64,000 nt of DNA from Prinia subflava (taxonomy: Eukaryota > Chordata > Aves > Passeriformes > Cisticolidae): NCBI RefSeq assembly GCF_021018805.1, contig NC_086254.1, positions 3,955,001 to 4,019,000 on the forward strand, read 5' to 3'. A program made the position numbers and the translations under genes. Below are positions 55,301-61,300 of this stretch, piece after piece; position 1 is the first letter of the stretch; each line of letters starts with the position of its first letter. The notes beneath the pieces are model-generated. The model had not been told where the DNA came from, did no database searches, and saw only the letters and a program-made list of their open reading frames with translations.

Positions 55301-58300
55301 GGTGGTGGAGAAAAGGGATGGGATCCTAGAAATCCAGAAAGAGGGGAGGAGTCTGTGAATAAGGTTTCAGCATGAGCTGTCACATTGAGGCACCAGAATA
55401 TCCATGAAAGAACTTAAACTGGAATTCATATTAGCTGCAAATTTACAGGAAAGCTGGCTGTGCTTTCCTTTAAGGCCAGTGCTCAGGGATTTATAAGTGT
55501 GTTCCATATAGAGTTAAATTTCCAATATGCATTTTCTTTGCCTTTTTAAGGTTCAGCAGAAGGAGAGTGGATTAAAATACAAGTCATTTTTAGATTTCAC
55601 AGGCCTTGATTTGCAGCTGTTCTGGAATTTTTACAATAAACTGCACCAAAAGTAAGTTTCTTCTTTAGTGTCTGCTGAAGCACTAATCAGTATGTGTGTG
55701 TATAAATAAATATGCTTTGTTTAGTTACAGCAGTTTGTTCTTCCTAAACTACATCATTTACATAAATAACATTTCCCTACTGCTGCCATATGGACTTTTA
55801 ACTATAAAGTTCTGTAGAAGCTCAAGCTGTAAATTAATAGAGCTGGTAGCTACATTTCCTTTGGCTGTATCTCTCCACTCAGTGCTTTTTATCTAGCTGA
55901 AATGGTGACTTTAATAAAATCCTTGGTGCAGAAGAACTGCTTTTTTAGATTTTGCTTCTGTTTGTTATGTATCTTCTTACAGCCCAAGGGAAGAATGTAT
56001 CTTTGCTCAAACACTGCTGTTGCAGCTTCTCCAGAGCTGCTTCTCTGTACTTACTGGAGATAATAAAACTGCTAAACCTCAAGAAACTCCTCAGAGCAAA
56101 ACAGCTGGTCACACAGAAGCTGCAGAAGAGCTTTATAGACATTTGTGTGAAGGTAATTTTTATTCAATATATATTGACTGTTTTGTTCTGTTAAAGTTTG
56201 GGAAAAGATAATCATTCCTAGAGGCCAAGTCAGCTGCTGTTCCTTTGTTTCTCCTTCAGGTCAGTGTGTGCTAATTAGTCTGTCACTAGAAACTTTCCTT
56301 GGCCCAGAGAAATGGTTTTATAGACTTTCTGACAGCGTGGTCTGGAAACAGCTGCAATAGAAAACTGCTTTTGAACGTGTCACCTGCTGGTGCCACCAGG
56401 GAATGTGACCCTTTGGCTCTAACATTACTGGAGTTTATTTATTTCTGATATTACATATCAGTATAAATGAGCTCATGGTAGATTGGGAGGTTTACAGGAA
56501 TACAGGGAAGCTTCTGGAGCCAGTGAGGAGAATGGGAATTACACATTAGAGTTCATTGGAAGTAGGGTGGCATGCTCTCTATTCAAGCCTAATTTAAAGA
56601 GTCTCCTGCAAAGCGAGCTAGAGGGAAAACACTTGATATAGAATCTGTCACATCTTGAAAATTTTATTAGCTTTGATGGCTGTCAAGTTATAATCTTCCT
56701 AGAATTCATTTACTTGGTGAATAGATATTTTCTCTCTTAATATAAATCTTTCTTGCTATAAGTTAAAAAGTTTCCCCTCATTTTCTGTGTGTATAATGGG
56801 ATTGCAAGAGCTTGAAGTTGTGTAGACTAACATTTAATTCAGTTATGCCTCTAACATATTAGATGGGGTATTAATTAGAACTTGTAATTTTGTTTCCTTT
56901 TTGTATGAGCAGTAGTGGATATGGGGGACAGTAACTTCATGCCAATGAAAATGCTGAAAGAGGAAGTTAAGAACACCTTACTCAGTGGAGCAGCAGTTTT
57001 TTTCCCAGATAGACAGACCAGGCGACACCAGCTCTTCACCATGATGGTAAACATTGAATGAGAAATTGTTTGTTTAGTGCCTGCTTTCTTTATGCAGAAA
57101 AGAGGACAAATCTGAGTTGTTATTCTCAAATAATACATACTTTGTCCCATGCAAGTAAAAACATTATTTTTTTTCTTTGCCTCTTTTCACCCTTCCCCTT
57201 TTCTCTCTGCAGCTTATCCAAAGAAAGAGGAGCTAACCCTGCCTTTCTTACCAAAAATGAATAGTAGAACACAGAAATTAGAATTCTTTGTCACAGAGGA
57301 GGAAAACAGAATGTATCATAAAAATAAATCTTTTTCCTTTTCTAGAAAAACATCACAGAGCAAGAACATAAGCAATCTGTACATCTTGCCTTCAGATCCT
57401 TGTGTACCCACTTCAGGTAAGGAGTCCTGAAATTGAAAATATTTGATACCCCATGTTTGCTAATAGGTTTGTAGAAACATTACTCCCCTGAACAATAATT
57501 CTCTGAAGTAATCAACTAATGTTGTTTAGAAAGGACATGCTACTACTCAATATTTTTTATTAACTGAATGGCTCTATGAAACACTGGCCAAGGTTGGTGC
57601 TGAAATCACAGTGTATTGCTCTTAGACTTCTCCTGGGCTGTCTTCCAATTTTTTAAGTAATTGTTTGTCAGTGTTGATGGTTGGTATTGATTTAATTATT
57701 CTGGAGTCATCAGAACACAACCTTCTGATTTTCATTGTAATTCTCCAGTAGGATCTCTACAGATTTGACACAAAAAGTACTAAATTTCTGGTTTGGAACT
57801 CCTTGTTGCTGGTTAGTAAGAATATCTTTGTTTTGTAGTGATCAAGATCCAGGTGGACTCTTACTATTACCAGAGAAAGGAGTTTCTGCAAATTTTGACA
57901 TAAGTGAAGTATTGTCAGTCATGGACACCCTTCTGCTCGTGGCAGCAAGAGAGGTAACTGCCTTTGCTCCTGCTTCTTTGGCACGAGGTTTGCAGGCACT
58001 GCAGCACAAGCTGCTTCCCTGCCAGGGATACTAAGGACCAGCTTCCCTGTCCTTCTGCAACTGCCCATGGCTCTGCAAGTCAGTGGGATTGGCTTTTCCA
58101 ACCAGCTGAGTGTTTTCCTTTAAGCATTAACATTTCGTAATAGTAGAGTAGGAAATGAGTAACATTTCTCCAGTATGAAATATGTAAGATGTGGTGTTTT
58201 TCCATAGCATTGGAAAGACTATTGAGACATACAGAAGGAATCATTCCATTTTGAGAGGATAGCATTGGGCATGTCACTAAGGGAGGTGGAAATGGAGGAG

Positions 58301-61300
58301 GGTTATTTACATATGCAGAAAAACTGCTGAGAACATCGAGTGACTCATATGTAGCTGTTCCTATTTAAAATTGTGATCTATCAAAACAAAGTGCATCTCT
58401 TGCTACATGGTGTTACATGCTGCTTGTCATTTGCATTTCATCTTTTTCTGGGCTGAGTGGGATGGTTGTGTCCATCCCAGTTTACTTGGTGCATGCTGTG
58501 TGTCATGCTGCAGCAGAAGAGGCTCCATTACATTCATGACTGTTCCTTATTTTTCAGTGTGAAATGATGATGTTGGACGTTGCACAGCAAGAGAGTGGCA
58601 CAGTCTTGTCTTCCTTATTCTGGTCTGTTCAGGGCAGCCTCCTCTCCTGGTGCTATCTGCAGCTTAAAGGCACTGATAATTCAGCCAAGGATCTTGCAGT
58701 AGAAATCCTTAAAAACTGTAAGTGCTGGGATTGAATACAGAATTAATTATGGTGCAATACAGGACTTTAAAATGTGATTTTGCAAATTGCAGTATAATTA
58801 GGGATCACCAAAGGTTGCCTGAGGCATACTCAGAACTGTCATAGCATTTTTAATCTCTCTGTGAAGTAATTAGTAAGCATATTGAGCAACTTGTAGTTTT
58901 AGCTATACTGATAATCTTACATTGCGAGAATCTTCAGAAAGCATTTCAGTAAATTTTGGGGGCCAAATACTGAAAAAAAACCCCAAACAACAAATAGTTA
59001 CAGGCTTTCATTTGAACATTTTAATTTCTTAGCATCCCCCATTTTGGTAAACTCTTGGGTGGTGCTGTGTGCTTTCTTGAATGTTTGTAATAGCAAGAAG
59101 AAAGGAACTTGGTTAAGAAGCTGGGTACATCTAAGGGGTTTTGTTGGGTTTTTTGTGGGATGGATTGTTAGGGGTTTTTTTTAATGCGGCAACTCAGTGT
59201 TAACTGGGCCAAATACTTAACAAAGGTGTAATTTTATGTAAAATTACATCATATTTATGTTATTTGTATATAAATAAATTTGCTGTGTTCCTGTCTTACA
59301 TTTAAAAATGGAGTGAAGCTGTAACTAAAAAATTCTACCCTCATTTGTTACTTCAATGCATTTCCTGGGAATGTATGGAGACTGCTGGATACATGGAGGT
59401 TGTTGAAACAATCTTGGGGTGTTCCATGAAATTACACATCACTCTGTTTTTCAGTGCTGTTGTTGATAAGCATGACTTGTTTCCACAATAGAAATATCAC
59501 AGAAAACTCCTCTGGAATGTTGGTGTTGGAGCCTCGGGGCCGCAGATCCTTTCCTGCTGTCCTTGTCCTTGTCCACATCACCATTCACCTAATTTTTGAT
59601 AAAGTATATAGTGGGAGCAAATCCTTAAGGATTCTTTTGGGTTTTTTCCTCTTTAGATGTGGGCCAGTTCCTGTCAAATATCAGAACAATTTTGCAGTCA
59701 CTCTTATCTCAATACAGTGGCAAAACAATTGTGGAAAAAATAAGTAGCTCTGTCTTTGCTATGGCAACTCGTCAGCTGGTGAGTGAGCCCTGGGGTTTTA
59801 TCCTGTTCCTGATTGGCATGGCTGTGGGTCTGGCATTTTCCTGACACCTGTGTTTGCTCCTAGGTCATCTTCTTGTTGGATTTTTGCACTTTAGACATTC
59901 CGTACTGTACTCTGCTACAGGGATTCAGCACTTTGATAGAACCACTGAAAAGCCTTTGTAGTGAACCTCAAAAGGTAACTAAAGGCACTATTAAACATAG
60001 TGAAACAACAGCAAAATTGCAAGAAAGACAGAAAACTCAGGTGATTCTGTTGGTGAGCATTGGGAAAGAACTAGAAAGCTTCTAAAAGTGTGGGATGTAT
60101 AATGAAATGTTGAGTGAAGAATGAGAAACATATTTACTGATATGGGAGATGGGCAAAGTGGTCACAAAGTGCAACTGGAATGAGCAGCCTGGAAGGTAGA
60201 TAGAAAGGAGGGGATTCTGAGGTTGAAGAGGAAAACAAAAATAGCATATGCTTAACATTTTTATCTTCACTGCTTGTGGTGATGCAAATGAAGTCTGTAC
60301 GTCTGTAGCGTAGATGTTTAGATCTGCATTAGTCATCCATACTCCTTTTGTCATGCCTGGAGATTTGTAGTCACTTGTGGGTGAGACAGTCTCCTCCTGA
60401 GTCTCCTCCTGCAGTAGCCTGGGTGGGTTTTGCTTTAGAAGTTCTCCCTTATTGTGATTACCAAGGATGCCTTCAGAACTAATTAACAGATTTAACAGTG
60501 TAAATCAATGCTGTAGCCTTCTAAAAGCCATTTGTATGCACATCTAGCAACTTAAATGTAGAGACACAAGAGTCTAGTGTCGTAATTTATTTTTTTTCTT
60601 ACCTTTGTATCTAAGAATGCACTTTTGTTGTACAGATGGACATGGAAAGCTGGCAGCAGGAGCAGCCTGTAGTATTGAGAACCTGGACAATGGAATCACC
60701 TCATAACTATGAAAATAATTGCCATGAGGTCTCAGTCTTCCTGTGTCATGGGGCAACTTACTTTGAGGTGGAATTTGATGAAAAATGTGAAACTGAAAGG
60801 AGGTAATTTAATCTTGGGCTGTGTTAAATTCCAGTGTCTGTTTGCAGAGGGGCAATTCATGTTTCAATGTGCACTCCACACATACAATTTCAATTTCTTA
60901 TGTGTATTTTTGAATACACCTACTTGTGCTGAAAGCTGCCTCTCCTGGCAAATCTACAGACATGCTGTTCATATTAATTTTGCTTCTTTTGGCATTGATG
61001 TGTTGGATAATAATGCTGTGACCACCACAGTTTGTGCTTGTGGTATTTATTTTGCCCTCTTTGGTTTCTCTTGGTAACACATCAGGCTTAGTTAAAGCAT
61101 TTGCCAGATGTTAGATTTGGCATCCAATTCCAAAGTCCTGCAGGACAGCAGCTCTGTGTTTTTTGGGACTTCTGCATTGAAACATGAAATAAATTCCTTA
61201 GCAGACACATGAAGGTGTGGTTCAGAAAGAAGTGACAGGGTGCACTTAGATACAGCACTCGTGAAAATCCAAAAGCAAAACCATTCTCCCCCAAAACTTG

